Part shown: piece by piece, positions 34,373-46,850 of the stretch
How positions within the stretch are numbered: position 1 is the stretch's first letter
Layout: each line of letters opens with the position of its first letter
Assembly (NCBI GenBank): GCA_003049485.1
Contig: PYST01000132.1
Location: 1 to 64,000 of the forward strand
From: Ophioceras dolichostomum
Taxonomy: Eukaryota; Ascomycota; Sordariomycetes; Magnaporthales; Ophioceraceae
DNA length: 64,000 nucleotides
Direction: 5' to 3'
Notes under the pieces: generated by a model
What the model was told of the DNA's origin: nothing
Databases searched by the model: none
Seen by the model: the letters and a program-made list of their open reading frames with translations, nothing else
Made by a program: the position numbers and the translations under genes

Positions 34373-36102
34373 ATGGCGTCGACGGCTGGAAAGGTACGTA
34401 ACGGTTCTACGAAGCTTAAGCTACCTAACGGACAAGATCTGCGTGGGCGGGCTGGTTCACCAACCAGGCACCAACCTGGCACCAGCAGCCAGCTTGCAGA
34501 TAGATAAAAGGAGTGGTGTTTTCGGGGGGAACTGTCTGACTTAAGAGACCTAACACCGAAAAACCCCTCATCCGGTTTTACTTTCTATAGACCATCACCT
34601 GCAAGGCCGCCGTGGCCTGGGAGGCAGGCAAGGAGCTGAGCATCGAGGATGTCGAGGTCGCGCCGCCCAAGGCGCACGAGGTCCGCATTGAGATCTACCA
34701 CACTGGTGTCTGCCATACAGGTATGTCATGTTGCTCGTGGAACGATCTGTCACATGTGACATCTCTGTGTTTCCCCCTCCTTGCCTCTTCTGTCTAAGAT
34801 CGGTGATTCAGTTAGCCAGCGGGCCATCCAGCCGGCACATGGTGGCGGGAGATGGATGGATGACTCCATGTCGGGCGGAAAACCACAGTACGATCGTGGC
34901 AGGAAGAGGTCCTAGCTGAGTGATCAGCTGGCTCTGCTCTATGGACTCCGGACTAATCAACTATTCACGCAATCAGATGCGTACACTCTGTCGGGTAAGG
35001 ACCCGGAAGGCGCGTTTCCCATTATCCTGGGGCACGAGGGCGCTGGCATCGTCGAGTCCGTCGGCGAGGGTGTCACCAATGTGAAGCCGGGCGACCACGT
35101 TGTGGCTCTCTAGTAAGTGTCACTGCATCCCGACCTACCTGCTACTCCAAGCCTGCCACCTACCTCGATCCATACTCGCTTGCCTCTCCCTCCACACGAG
35201 CTGACGGGTGAGCTAACCAATCCCCTTTCTTTCAAAACAGCACCCCCGAGTGCCGCGAGTGCAAGTTCTGCAAGTCTGGCAAGACCAACCTGTGCGGCAA
35301 GATCCGCGCCACGCAGGGCAAGGGCCTGATGCCGGACGGCACTTCCCGCTTCAAGTGCAAGGGCCAGGACCTGCTGCACTTCATGGGCACGTCGACCTTC
35401 TCGCAGTTCACCGTCGTGGCTGACATCTCCGTCGTGGCCGTCCAGCCCGAGGCTCCCATGGACCGCACGTGCCTGCTCGGCTGCGGCATCACCACCGGCT
35501 ACGGCGCCGCGCGCATCACTGCCAACGTCGAGGAGGGTTCCCAGATCGCCGTGTTTGGCGCGGGGTGCGTCGGCCTGTCGGTCGTGCAGGGCGCCGTGAT
35601 GAACAAGGCCGCTAAGATCATCGTCGTGGACGTCAACCCGACCAAGGAGGACTGGGCGCGCCGCTTCGGCGCCACGGACTTCGTCAACCCGACGAAGCTG
35701 CCCGAGGGCAAGACGGTCGTCGACGCGCTCGTCGAGCTGACGGACGGCGGGTGCGACTACACGTTCGACTGCACGGGCAACGTGGGCGTCATGCGCGCGG
35801 CGCTCGAGGCCTGCCACAAGGGGTGGGGCACGAGCATCATCATCGGCGTGGCCGCCGCGGGGCAGGAGATCAGCACCCGGCCCTTCCAGCTGGTGACGGG
35901 CCGCGTCTGGAAGGGGTGCGCGTTCGGCGGGGTCAAGGGCCGCTCGCAGCTGCCGGGGCTGGTGGACGACTACCTCCAGGGGAGGCTCAAGGTGGACGAG
36001 TTCATCACGCACCGGAAGACGCTGCCCGAGATGAACAGCGCGTTCGAGGTCATGAAGGCAGGGGATTGCATTAGGGCTGTTGTCGATATGCGGGCGACGT
36101 AA
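34373..36102 (+). CDS. SFA1: S-(hydroxymethyl)glutathione dehydrogenase / class III alcohol dehydrogenase
   Basis: Cytosolic zinc enzyme that oxidises the glutathione adduct of formaldehyde with NAD and can reduce S-nitrosoglutathione. Four exons (34373-34393, 34591-34720, 34977-35112, 35241-36102) encode 382 residues, normal for the family. Catalytic zinc ligands are C48 (GVCHTD) and H70 in GHEGAG, with neighbouring E71. The structural zinc site is C100, C103, C106 and C114. The Rossmann motif FGAGCVGLSVV is in the last exon. The class III mark is the long conserved core from HFMGTSTFSQ to the C-terminal FEVMKAGDCIR. The first exon has only seven codons, so a start placed in exon 2 would be wrong. 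The second intron is rather long (256 nt). Codons HT|D and Y|T are rebuilt exactly across junctions. Confidence 0.97.
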
Positions 36103-39100
36103 GAGGAACAGAGACGAAGGAAACAAAAAAGAAGAGGGAGAAACGGGAGGGAGATGCGAAGAATAGGATGTGTAGCCACTAGCTTTGAGTTTCGAGTGTC
36201 GACGACGCGAGTAAATTATAACTGAATCGTACCTCCCCTGTTTCTAGTCAGATGAGCAAAAGGGGGGAAGGGAAGGGAAAGGGGAGACAAAACTAGCTCT
36301 TACATCTGACCCTAGGAGGGGATATCATGTGGAGTTTATGTACCAGCGGCGCGCGTGAAATTCGATGGCCGAAGAGGTGTTTGTTCTTCTGCATTGCATG
36401 TGTCCGAGTCTCGGCAATTTGTGTTGTCTGGTGGCCAAAGAGGTTCAAATCCGACAAGTCGGGCTAGCTTCCTGGGTACTTGTAGATCCCTCGTATAGGC
36501 GCTTACCTACAAGCCCATAACTTCCCAAGGAGTTCAGGCCCAAGAAAAGGAAAAGGTTCTTTTCAGTTGACGACTCTGTCGGCTCGGAATGTGCCGTTGT
36601 CCCCGAGGCTGAGTGAGGAATGACTAATGATGTTTTCGAGTCAAGGGGTTCCATCCGCTGCTGTTTCCGTCAAGAAACATCCTTGTACTTACGTCGTCAC
36701 CGGCCACTGAATCTCGATCGCCGATAACCTCTACTTCACTAGTTTTAATCGTGTCGGTGTGGATGGGATTACCTGGGTGTGCACACCTAGACGAGTCATA
36801 TCTGGCACCACTGGGAATACTAGGTACTGTCTCGAACCTGGGAAGGGTGTCGAGCTGAGGGTGTCGGCTGGCTGAGGCGAGCAACAACTTGGAATGGAGG
36901 CCTTGCCTGCCGAGCATGCCGGCACGGTCTTCAGGCACGTAAGTCAGGTACCTACCTAGTTAGATACTAGTCTTTTAATAGCGCCTTTTTTCATCACCTC
37001 GAGCCCCGAACTAAATAGGCTCGCCGTCCGTTTTGCGTTTTGCCTTGTCCGCCCTGGCCCGGGTCCGTGAGCGTGGCCGGCCGTGGCTGTGGTCGGTCCA
37101 TACGAGGGCGGGGGAGGCGGAGGCGGCCTGGGCTCAGCAACTGGCCGGCCTTGATGCATGCTTAACGAGTTTGATCATCCCGATGGATCTACTTCGACGA
37201 CGGCGTAGCTTTCCCAGCCAGCATATGTAGAAATCAAAAGAAGATGGAATTTCTTTGTTTGCGAGCAGGGCTCAGTCAGTCACCCCTCCCTGCAGGCGGC
37301 CTAGACACGGATGATGGGTCCGGCATGCTGTGGCCCCTAACCCCCCTCTCTGTCTTGAGGAAAATGTGACCGATTGCGAAGACCGCCGGGAGTTGGTCTC
37401 CGATATACTACTACGACGACAACTGATCTTTTATGAAAAGAATGTGACGGGTCGGGTGCAACCAACCAAAAATCAGGGCACTGTTGGCGCAGAGGGGGAT
37501 GGCCCCCTGGCGCGTGTGTGCCTGTTGTAGCATGCGAGGAACCTGCCTGATAGTGGCACAGGTTCCGGGAGATGGGGGGAGACATGGAGCTCAGGAGAGG
37601 GCAAGCACATGCCAGCCTGCAGGCAGCTTTTAGTTCGTTTTCGCTTCAGGGCGAGCCAGCCAGCGATGCTACGACATGGCGATGTTGTCCGCGTTTGCGT
37701 TGCACTGGGGTGTCTGGTCGAAGTCGTGTTCCACCGCGATTCGTGGCCCCCATCAGTGGGCGCGCAGGCCGCCGCGAGAGGCCGGGAGCGAAAAGAAATC
37801 GCAGGCTCACAGCCAATGAATCCCGCTAGGAGTAAGAGGCGGCTAGAGTGGAAGGTCGGTGCCTGTCTGAGTGGCCAGGCGGCCGTGCTTTTTTCCGGGG
37901 ATAGGTCCGTAGCCCGGCCGCTGGTCAGGTAGGTGGTCAGGCCAGGGTCCGCCGGGGCTTGCTCGGCTGGGATGGCTGCCTCACCCAAGCTGTTAAGCTT
38001 CTTGAGGCGTCATCCTCGGATTTCAGTTTGCCTAATACATAGTACATGTGAAGCAACCGTTATCGGCCGAAGTCCACGGAATAACCGGTGGCCTATCAGA
38101 AAGTGGTGCTTCCTTGGGTTTATCATGACCTGTAGTAGTATTTCTCTGGCAATTTTGCTGGTTGGTCACCCCTAATCGACAGGGGGAAAAAAGAGCTGAG
38201 GATGGATAGAGGAATGCATGTCCGTAAAAAGCTCGTGATCCTAGAATCCCAATGGATTATTGATGGGGGCCAGCACACTAGTCGCTTAAGTTTCCTGGAT
38301 TCTTTTCTTTGGTCAGACTCTTTGGTCGGTCGACATCTTTATGTTTTTGTCGTGTGCTCGCCCCATGTACATTACTTTCCCTCGTCCATACATTAGCTGG
38401 AAACCCTCATCCGGACTCTGTGCAAAGTTACATCGCAGGACGGGCGGATCGCAGGCCTTGGTCTGAGTAAGTCTGCTGCAGCAGAGGTGAGAAACTGAGG
38501 CCATGAGCAGCTGGAAGTTGAGACCGATCGACCTGAGCGAGAGAGGGAGGCCGGAGCAGGACGGGAAGAGGGAGGAAACGAGGAATGATGAGGTGACCAT
38601 TCTGCCCCTCCTGATTGGCACGAGCCAGTGAAACGGACCACCCGCATTTGTGATGCTTTTGTGGCTCCCTTTCACAATACCATCTTCGTAATCAAGACAA
38701 AGGTCCAGACAGACCAGGTAGACGAGGCTCGGAACTAACAGCTACCTAGCATTCCAGAGTCCTACGTCCTGCCTAGGTCGACCTGTGGATCACTTACTGC
38801 AAGTTAGCGGAGTGGATGGAGGGAACGAGGGCGGCAACTCAGGTAACAAACACCAATATAGCATGCGAGCGGCTAGTAAGGCGGGCATAAGTGATGTGTC
38901 GTTCGTTGGGGTTGGGGGTCCAACACTGCCTGCCAGTGCAGCCGAGTCAAGCAACGCCACTGAAAGTTAGCTCCAAGAGTTTCTAAGATGACGGGCGAGG
39001 CCATTTCATCGTCGTTTCCTAGTGAGACAACATGTCCGTAAGCGCCAATCGCAAGCAAGGACACATCAGTCTTGTAGTGGTCTGTCGTACCTAGCAAGGT

Positions 39101-40563
39101 ACACCTATGTGATGCCAACGGCCGCAGAGAACGATGGTACGCTGTCTAACTTCCGACTTCTGAGCAATAGCCTGATTGGTATGGTAACAAAAAAAATTGG
39201 CGTCACGCTCTCTAATCCGCAATAGGCATATCTCGTCGAGAACTGCTGCGCCTATCCGGATGCTATTCTCATGTCCCTTGTTCAGGCCCAACGCAGAAAA
39301 GCGGCTCGACGGACCCTGCAAGCGCAATGCAAGCCACTTTGCGACCAGCTGTCGGCGTGTTCGTCTCGGACACCAATCCATCGGGGACGAGACGGGAATA
39401 TGATTGATTCCAGGCTTGGTTGGATTTCAAAACTCTGGTATCCTTGTGGTTTGTCCGGCGTTTCCAGTTTGTTCTCCCTTTCTTCCCTGATTTTTTCATA
39501 CATGTTAGTTCAATCCCAGCTGTGTCGCCTGTCATTGTGTGATAGTAGCAAGTTTCTTCTTTTTCAGCCGGTTTCTCCCTTTCATCAAAAAGGGCCTTTC
39601 TTTCTTTTAGCACCCAACCGGAGATGCTGAGTCCCAGACAAATTCTGGCTTTCACACGACCTCACCACGAGACAAAGCAAGTGCCATTCCTATTCCGTCA
39701 CAGCGCCGGTTCGGTTGTTCAGTTGGCGCCCTTTTTGGGAATCACACACCCCCTACACCCCTCCTCCAGACAGCAAAGTCACCCACTAAGAAAAGAAGAA
39801 AAAAACGGGCACGCCCCCATCTACCCCTGTCGGAACCCGGGGGTCACTGCTTCCTGCCTCCCTAGGTCCAGGGCGCCACGGCATCCTATCCACCGTGTTC
39901 GAGCGAGCGAGTTGCCTCCCTTCCCGAGAGCGGAGCCTCGTCATCCTCCGGTTGCCTTGTGTGCTTGCATGCATGTTGCATGCTTGCACACGCACCAGCA
40001 CGGTCCCATTGTGAGCTGTGAACAAGTGGTCTGGGGTCTGGAGTGAAAAGCCGCCGCCTCCGCCGCCGCCGCCGCCTACCACGTACTACGACCTACTACC
40101 GACTGTCTGTCGCCAAGTGACTGTCATCCTAGCGCTCTTTCGCCGCCCCAATTTCTCGCCCTTCCAGCATCTTCCCTTCCCACCCCAACCAACGCCACGT
40201 GAGTAACATTTGATCGTCGGTCCTCCCATAAATTGCGCAGCAGCCCAACAAGTCTGCCCTCTCGCTCTTATCTTCTTACCCTCTCTTTCCGCACCTACCG
40301 TCTGTCCGTCCGTTCGTCCGTCCGCATCATCGACCTCGACACCCTACTAAACTCCTATCTCCTACTTAGGCCTCGTCCTCCTCTCGATCGTCTCCTCTCA
40401 CGATCGTAACCCGGCGACCTCATCCTCGTTGCTAGATCTCTAGTCGACTCTTTACGCTGTAGACGAACCATCAGCCGACGTCACTCTCGGCTGACTTCTC
40501 ACGACACCTTCGTTTTCCGCTTCTCAAACCTCTTATCTCTCGTCTTCACTCCATCCTTCCACA
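36103..40563. other. 4.5-kb gene-poor region between SFA1 and the AN1 gene
   Basis: The longest gap in the window. Open frames are short, mutually overlapping and without domain character. Close to the right end there is an imperfect palindrome (39959-39991) and a GCC-type triplet run (about 40050-40076). A pyrimidine-rich stretch follows, with TCCG repeats (40310-40325), probably the AN1 leader. I see no RNA gene or mobile element. Confidence 0.45.
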
Positions 40564-40959
40564 ATGGCCGGCCGTAAGCAGCCCAGGTGCGGCTTCCCCG
40601 ACTGCGGCGCCAAGGCGCAACCCATCGTCGGCGACTGTGCCTTCTGCGAAAAGGTCTACTGCGGGAAGCACCGGTTGCTGGAGGAGCACAAGTGCGACGG
40701 CCTAGAAGACGTATGTGCACCCGAACCCCAGTGGTGGCTCGTCGGCCTCCCCGAGGTTCTTTCCGGGCTCGTTGGTGGTGGCAGCAACGAAGCCGGTGGA
40801 GCAGCTGGTGGTGTTCATGATGGCGGCGTTGTTGTTCAGGAACTCACTGGCTAACCTGCGTTTCTGTTTTTCCTCGCCATGTAGTGCAAGAAGGCAGCCT
40901 ACGAGGCCAACGCGGCGCAACTGCAAGCCGAGCGCACCCAGGTCATCAAGGGCGTCTAA
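40564..40959 (+). CDS. Small AN1-type zinc finger protein
   Basis: Two exons (40564-40710 and 40885-40959) give a 73-residue protein made almost entirely of one AN1 zinc finger. The ligands follow the family pattern: two Cys spaced by four, ten residues, CAFC, then YCGKH, RLLEEH and KC. AN1 domains bind two zinc ions and often occur in ubiquitin-, proteasome- or stress-linked proteins; here the domain stands alone, so the partner is unknown. The second exon supplies a helical Ala/Gln/Glu-rich tail ending QVIKGV. The intron is 174 nt with GTATGT and TGTAG ends, phase 0. A long CT-rich region precedes the ATG, suggesting a well expressed gene with a long leader. Confidence 0.92.
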
Positions 40960-42009
40960 GCTGTGACTAGCTGTCCTGTCGAGAGGAAGCTGGTCGAATC
41001 GGGGACTTCACCGAGGTGAGCGACTCCGACGGTTCCGAAGCCGCGCGGCCTGTGGCGTGGATACGGACTCGAAAGCAGACTACCTGCTCCCGCTCCCGTC
41101 CATCCACCTCACCTCGACCATCGCCTCCTCACGCAACCGTCTCGAATCCCCGTCCCGATCACCTTCTCTCCAAAGAGGCCTCGGACGGCGGAGATACCTA
41201 CACTATCGATCTTAGGGACAAGCTTGGCTGAGATGCCTCGCTCGTCCATCCCCATCAAACACCTATTCCCCAGATTTCGTCACCTACATACACTTTGATT
41301 TTCGTTTCTCGCTTTCTATCCTTCCCGCATGGCGTTCGGAAACAGGCAAGGGGCCAACATTTCCGGTTTTTGATTTTCTACTCGATTTTAGCCATCTACT
41401 TTCGCCTTCTCAACACCGTCATCGGCGGATTAGTTTCGGTGATCTTCGTCTCGCTAGTACTACTCTGGGAAAGGGGGCTCGCTCCCCAACCCACCACGTT
41501 TTACCATGCGACCACCACCTAGACATACACGATATCTCTACCTATCTAGGTACCTACCTTGGTGTCTACCTACCTACTTAGCCATACTTTAGGAAAGCTC
41601 TTCTCCCCAGCATGATTAGATTCTAATCACGCTGGGGAGAAGCCTGGACGGGCGTCTGGGCTTCACCAACTTTCACCCTCCAAGAGATAATCTCACATCA
41701 ATTCTATTCAGCTTTGCCTTTGGGCAAAACTGCTAAACAAATTTCTAAATGGGAGCTGCCCAGCTCGTGTCTGTCCGCTGTCTTCAACTTTCGTATTATG
41801 ACTCACATGTGGCTACCTCAAGGATACCTAGACGTATAGAACAAGTATTTTCCGTAATCTTATATATTTATTACAGGGTGAAGTGGAGTTATGTACAACA
41901 TCAAAGCCCACACTAGCTTCCCCATCATACATTCTGTTGGACACGAGACCACACGTCTGTCTCTGTTTATACTGGCTAAGGAGGAGCGGGTCCTCCCGAG
42001 GCGTGGAGC
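40960..42009. other. Convergent intergenic region, AN1 gene / NTH1
   Basis: 1.05 kb after the AN1 stop and before the NTH1 stop. It holds a near-perfect 43-bp palindrome (41600-41642) and, just before it, short ACCTACCT-type repeats (41540-41580). No further gene is evident. Confidence 0.5.
41600..41642. repeat. 43-bp near-perfect inverted repeat
   Basis: Arms 41600-41620 and 41622-41642 are reverse complements over 21 bp with one mismatch (an A against the complement of C) around a single central base. It lies between two convergent genes. It could be a foldback element remnant, or form a strong RNA hairpin in either 3' UTR. Confidence 0.9.
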
Positions 42010-43707
42010 TTATTCCAACTCTCTCGGCCCGGTCCGCCTCTTTGCCGGCCGCGACGGCGGCGAGTGCTCGAGCTCTTGCTTGATGTAGACCTTCTCCTCC
42101 TCGATAACCTCTTCTTTCTTGACCACCGCTGCCGCCACGCCGCTGTCCACAGTGCCTTCCATGTCCACCTTTACAACCCCCGTCTTGACCTCAGCCTCGA
42201 CCTTAACCTTCCCTTCGTCGTCCTCCAGCTTCCCGCCGCCATACATAGCCTCAGCAACCTCCCTCCTCCTCCGCCCCTCAGCGACCTTCTTCCTGTCCGC
42301 CGCGCGGCACAGGCCCCTCGCCCCCAGCTCGCAGTCCCCGCACCGCTTCCCCACCGGCAGGCACACCGACTGCCCGAACCCGACGAGCAGCCAGTTGACC
42401 TCGCGCCACCGGTCGCGCGGCAGCCACGACTCGAGCGCCGCCCGCGTCGCCTCCGGGTTGGCCGTCTTGTTCCACCCCCACATGTTGGTGATGCGGTGCA
42501 CGTGCACGTCCACGCCGATCCCCTCGACGCGGTTCCACCCGTTCGGCGCGGACATGCAGAGGTGGGCCATCTTGGGACCCACGCCCGGTAGGGAGGTGAG
42601 GCCCTCGATCGTGTTGGGGATGTCGCCGGACCATTTGTCGCGGAGGATCTCGGCTGCTTGCTTGATGTATCTGTTTTGACGTTGTGAGGTTGGGATTTTG
42701 TGGTGCCTTGTTAGTCTTCTTCTCGTCGGCCCAATGTAAGTGCGAAAAGTCATCACCGTCTCTAGCTAGCCTGTCGGCTTACAGAGCAGGCAAGAAGACG
42801 AACACACACGCCTCGTCCAGACCGGGTGGGCTACGAACTTAGTCTTATTATTATGAAATCCAACCGGGTAGATCATCTCGTTCAACACCGCCGGCTGCAC
42901 GGCGAGTATGTTCTCCAGATTTAGGCCCGGAGGCGCCCCCTCCCGGTACGGCGGCAGTTCAGCCTTGAGCCTCGCCATGGCCGCGGCGTTGACCGTGTCT
43001 TTCGTCTGCGAGCTCAGCATCAGGGCGATGAGGGTGTGGAAGCGCCGGTCCCGCGGAGACGCCTCGGCCGTGGCGAGCCGTTCGCAGCCCATCGTGTCGA
43101 CGGCTGCGTTGGCGGCAGGGCCGGTCAGGCGCATCTCCTTGACGAGCGCGTACATCTCCTCCCAGTCTGATGGCGGCTCGACGGTGGTCGTCCCGGTTGT
43201 GGGATCTGTCTTGGCTCTGGCTGGCTTGCGTTCGCGCCGCGCCTTGGCTGGGGAGGTGTCTGGTAGAGTCTTCGTCTCGAGCAACAGATCCTCCTCATCT
43301 TTCTTTATGAGGGTGGGTGCTTCTGTAGTCTCTGCGCGCTTGCGCTTTCGCGTCGTGGATCCGTTGAGCTTTGTTGCGAGTGGTGGCCGTCGTCGGCGCA
43401 GCGAGGGGCCAGCCGTGACGGCATCTTCGATGTCGGAGCCGAGGGTAAACTCGGCAGAGGACTCAGCGTCACTCTCTGTCGGATCATCGTTGCCGTACGA
43501 ATAGCGCGCGAGGGACAGCCTCGTCGACCGCCGCGGCCCTTCAAGCCCGGCGGCAAAATATCTAGACGTCTCGCCGCCTGAGAGACTGCCCATCCTTCCC
43601 GGACGATACCTCCAGGGCTTGGGAGCGGTAAGGCTTTGAATTCGGCGTGCTGCAAAGAGAGGAGTAGTGCGCAGCCGGGTTGATGTTAAAAGGCAAGCTC
43701 GTAGCAT
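42010..43707 (-). CDS. NTH1: Endonuclease III homologue (DNA glycosylase / AP lyase)
   Basis: Base-excision repair enzyme that removes oxidised pyrimidines and cuts abasic sites. Two exons (43707-42839 and 42670-42010) encode 509 residues; codon 290 is split (AA|A). The catalytic core begins near residue 190. Visible are LIALMLSSQTKD, the helix-hairpin-helix LPGVGPK with catalytic Lys323, the aspartate of GVDVHVHR at 344, and a 4Fe-4S loop with C393, C400, C403 and C411 (CX6CX2CX7C). The first 38 residues are rich in Arg, Ser and Leu with no acidic residue, a likely mitochondrial presequence. A second methionine at residue 39 could start a nuclear form. Residues 40-180 and the C-terminal 80 are disordered and charged, longer than in bacterial Nth. 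The C-terminus carries VKxE-like sites that could be sumoylated. Confidence 0.93.
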
Positions 43708-46700
43708 AAGCCGACGAGACGCTGACCACCGTTACAAGAATGGTGAAGAGTCGAGTCGTTCTTTCTGAATGTGCGGTTAATGAGCTCCAAATTCTCGGCG
43801 AAGGGGACCTGCAGCAGTTTGGAGAACCCCTGAACTGGGGTGCAGCAAAAGGCTAACCGAACCGGCAGCGCGGCTCTAGGTCCACACCCAAACCTCTTTG
43901 AAGTGGGGCCATCCTGGTGCAACCCACCCCCACACACATCTTAACCTCCATCAACGACTTCACGACATCCGATGCCTTTTATGTTCACTTTTCCTGCATC
44001 TCACTCCAGTTGCCCGGTATTTCCGCCGTTCTGCTGTCACTTTTCCCTCTTCTCTGTGCCTCCCCCGATCCCAAAGTCTCTTACACATAGAATTGGCCAA
44101 GAGTTTAACAGACAGTCCGTTTCTTAAATGCCCCCCCCCCTCTTCTGCACCTGCGTAATCGTTCCTTTCTTCTCGTGACCCGACCACCTTCCCCCTTAAC
44201 TATCTCGTCCTCCGAACCGCAACAAACCCGCTACAAGTCACCAGTCACGAGCCGCCTGCTCGACGGGGAGCTGGTACAGGACCGGCCAGCTCGTCTCGTG
44301 TAAGTTGGGGGGCACCTGCAAGGTGGACAGCCAGTAGAAACCTGATCAAGCGAACCAAACGGAAACTGATCGCCTTGTTGACCCTGCTGCGACCAGTAGA
44401 GTCTCCATATGCATTCCCCAAGAAGAAATGGAGCCTTCTAAGTAGTACCTGCTCTTCTGGACAAGGAAGTGCCTCACAACTGGACAATGACGGATCAGGG
44501 CAAGTGCCCTCCGTGAGTGGCCGCCGGTTCCCAGTTATGTAAAAGGACGTCCAAGGCCCAATCGGCTGGAAAACCAGCGGATCACTACCCACCCGTTCTG
44601 GCAGCCATGCGACAATTTATCAGATTGCTCCTCGACAACGATAGAGCTGAGCTCCGCCTGGCTGCTGCTGGTGGCCGCCTCGCCTGGCCATACCCCGAGG
44701 ACCACCGGACTCCGCAGACGGATAACGACTTCGCGTTCGAAACCCATATAAATCTCCTGCTTCGGCGGGATCCCCGCATCCCTCGTCAAAACGTGATCGA
44801 ACATCGCGGCCTGTCGGAGGTCCAATAAAGCCCGGCCTGGAATCTCGATGGGATGAAATATACAGTAAAAGTCAAAGCTGAATAGCGGCCGGGGTGGTTC
44901 AGTCGGCGATTGGGAGTCTCATCACGACCGAGTGGATCTCTTGATTCGGGTGCAACACTAGCCGTATCGCACAGCGTGCAGCTTTGTCGCAGGACTTTCG
45001 TTCTTGGATATTTCGCCGACACCAGCCGTCCAGCCTCGTTATATCTCGATTTTGTTCTTCTGGTTCCTTCCTCATGTGTACAATGCGGTGAAGGACGTTT
45101 CTCCGAGAGCCACGTCGGGGACTTCCAGATTCACTCACTAATACATAGATAGCATCTCTGGTCACATCTTTTGTGACTGTTCTCTTAGGGTACCTCTCCT
45201 CACTGTGGAAGCCAGCCGTTTCCATTCGGTCTCCTTCGTATCATCACGCCGTGGCTCAGTTTGTGGCCATTCATTCATGTCCTGTGAAGTATGCCGGCGC
45301 CTATTGGCCCGCTAGCGCCTTCTCCCAAGCTGTCCTGGGGCTGTGCCCGAGGAAGAAACTTCGCTTTCGGACGTCCTCCACGGCCTTGTCCATCTTCTCA
45401 CATCTGCAATATGGCACCATCCAGGACCTCATCAGATGATATTGCTCGTCGTCCTCTCATCGTTCATGGACGGAAAGTCTTGAAGAGATGTCAGGATTCA
45501 GTCAAGGTATATCAACAGATTCTGCCGTAGTCCCGAAGTACACCAGCCCCAGATTTGGTCATGACACGATATGTGTGGTCTATCAGGACCAGGTCCCTGT
45601 CCCGTGGAAGACAGGGATCTGCCAACGAAGGCAATATACCGGCATTTTGGGGATGTGAATGTCCATAGCTCGCGCTTGTTGCTCGCTCAAGCCTTCATTA
45701 AATCATCATTGGTGACACGAATGCTTTCATGGCGAATTGCTCGACGAGGAGCTTCAGTTATGACTCGGTGGACTATGGCTGAGGGGGAATTTCGGCCAGC
45801 TGTAGCACCATTCCAGGTTCTCACGGCAACGGCCGTAGTAGTCTACATGTGAAAGGCGTGCAGCTTGATTCTTCGCTGCTGGTGGGGGCGGACACGAGCG
45901 TGAAGAAAAATTATTGGAGCGCGTAACTTCCCCGAACAGACCTTCCCTCTTCCCACGAGACCTCTCCGCATTAGGCACTCTTGTTTTCCTTTCCTTCGCC
46001 GGTCCCACCTGACAGGCAGCCTTCCTCTTTCAGAGCCTCCCGGCTCACCAGTCGTCCTCTTGGTAAGCTAGACACAGCCCATCACAACTCCTCGCGGCTG
46101 GATTTGAATCTTGCTTCTTTCTTTTCGCTTTCTTCAGACCAGGGCCTCGTCGTATCTCCTCCTTGGCGCCAGGACTGATTGTTTCCTTCACGGCTCGTCA
46201 TTCACCTGCCTAAAGGTGATCTCGTCACCCTCCGAGAAGAAAATCCTTCCTTTCTCCATCGAATCTCATCAGCTGAGTGAGGGAAACCATCCCGGTTTGC
46301 CTTTTCCAACCTCAATACTGATGCGAAGCCCACCAGTTTCATTTCTACCACTTTTGAAAGTCCTTCCCGAGTGCTCTGCTGTTCGCTTCTGAGCTCTGGT
46401 TTTGCTTTCTTCCTCGATACAATCTCGTCATCACTCTTCTGATTCGCACCTCGTCGACTCCCTTCTCCAGATTTCTTTCACTGCTAGGTCGCATAGGCCA
46501 AGCAGCTCCTCACGAGACCTCCCTTGCCTTTGAGCCACCAGAAACTCCACTTGTCAGTGTCCTCGTCCGGGTTTGATCGCTTGGGACGGCAGTGGCAGGG
46601 CAGGTGCTCCCCCGAAGCATCTTCCCGGGGGCTTCACCAGCTGCGAACTTACCACTTGCCAGCGTACCCAAAGGACACGGGCGACTAACTCTTGATATCA

Positions 46701-46850
46701 GGCGGAAAGCACATTAATTTGGTATTTTGGTATTTGGGCAAAAACCGTCGGGAGGCTTTTTCAGGATATTCGTCATTTACTCGCAAGCGTTGCCCTCGAA
46801 TTTCCCATTTTGAACGGACATATCGCCGACATCTGCAAGTCGCATCCGAC
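43708..46850. other. 3.1-kb intergenic region between divergent NTH1 and the Cys-rich gene
   Basis: No convincing reading frame. Parts of 46000-46500 are pyrimidine-rich. A stretch near 44886 has a box-A-like motif but does not fold as a tRNA. Promoters of both neighbours must lie at its ends. Confidence 0.45.

Noticed and set aside
35110..36126. 338-codon open frame antisense to SFA1
   Set aside because: Shadow of the strongly codon-biased dehydrogenase exon; no recognisable motif.
36431..36451. Box-A-like and box-B-like motifs (TGGCCAAAGAGG and GGTTCAAATCC)
   Set aside because: They overlap, whereas a tRNA gene needs about 30-60 bases between them; no stems form.
44886..44965. tRNA-like sequence with a box-A-like TGGTTCAGTCGG
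   Set aside because: The box-B part is degenerate and no acceptor or T stem pairs, so no cloverleaf can be drawn.
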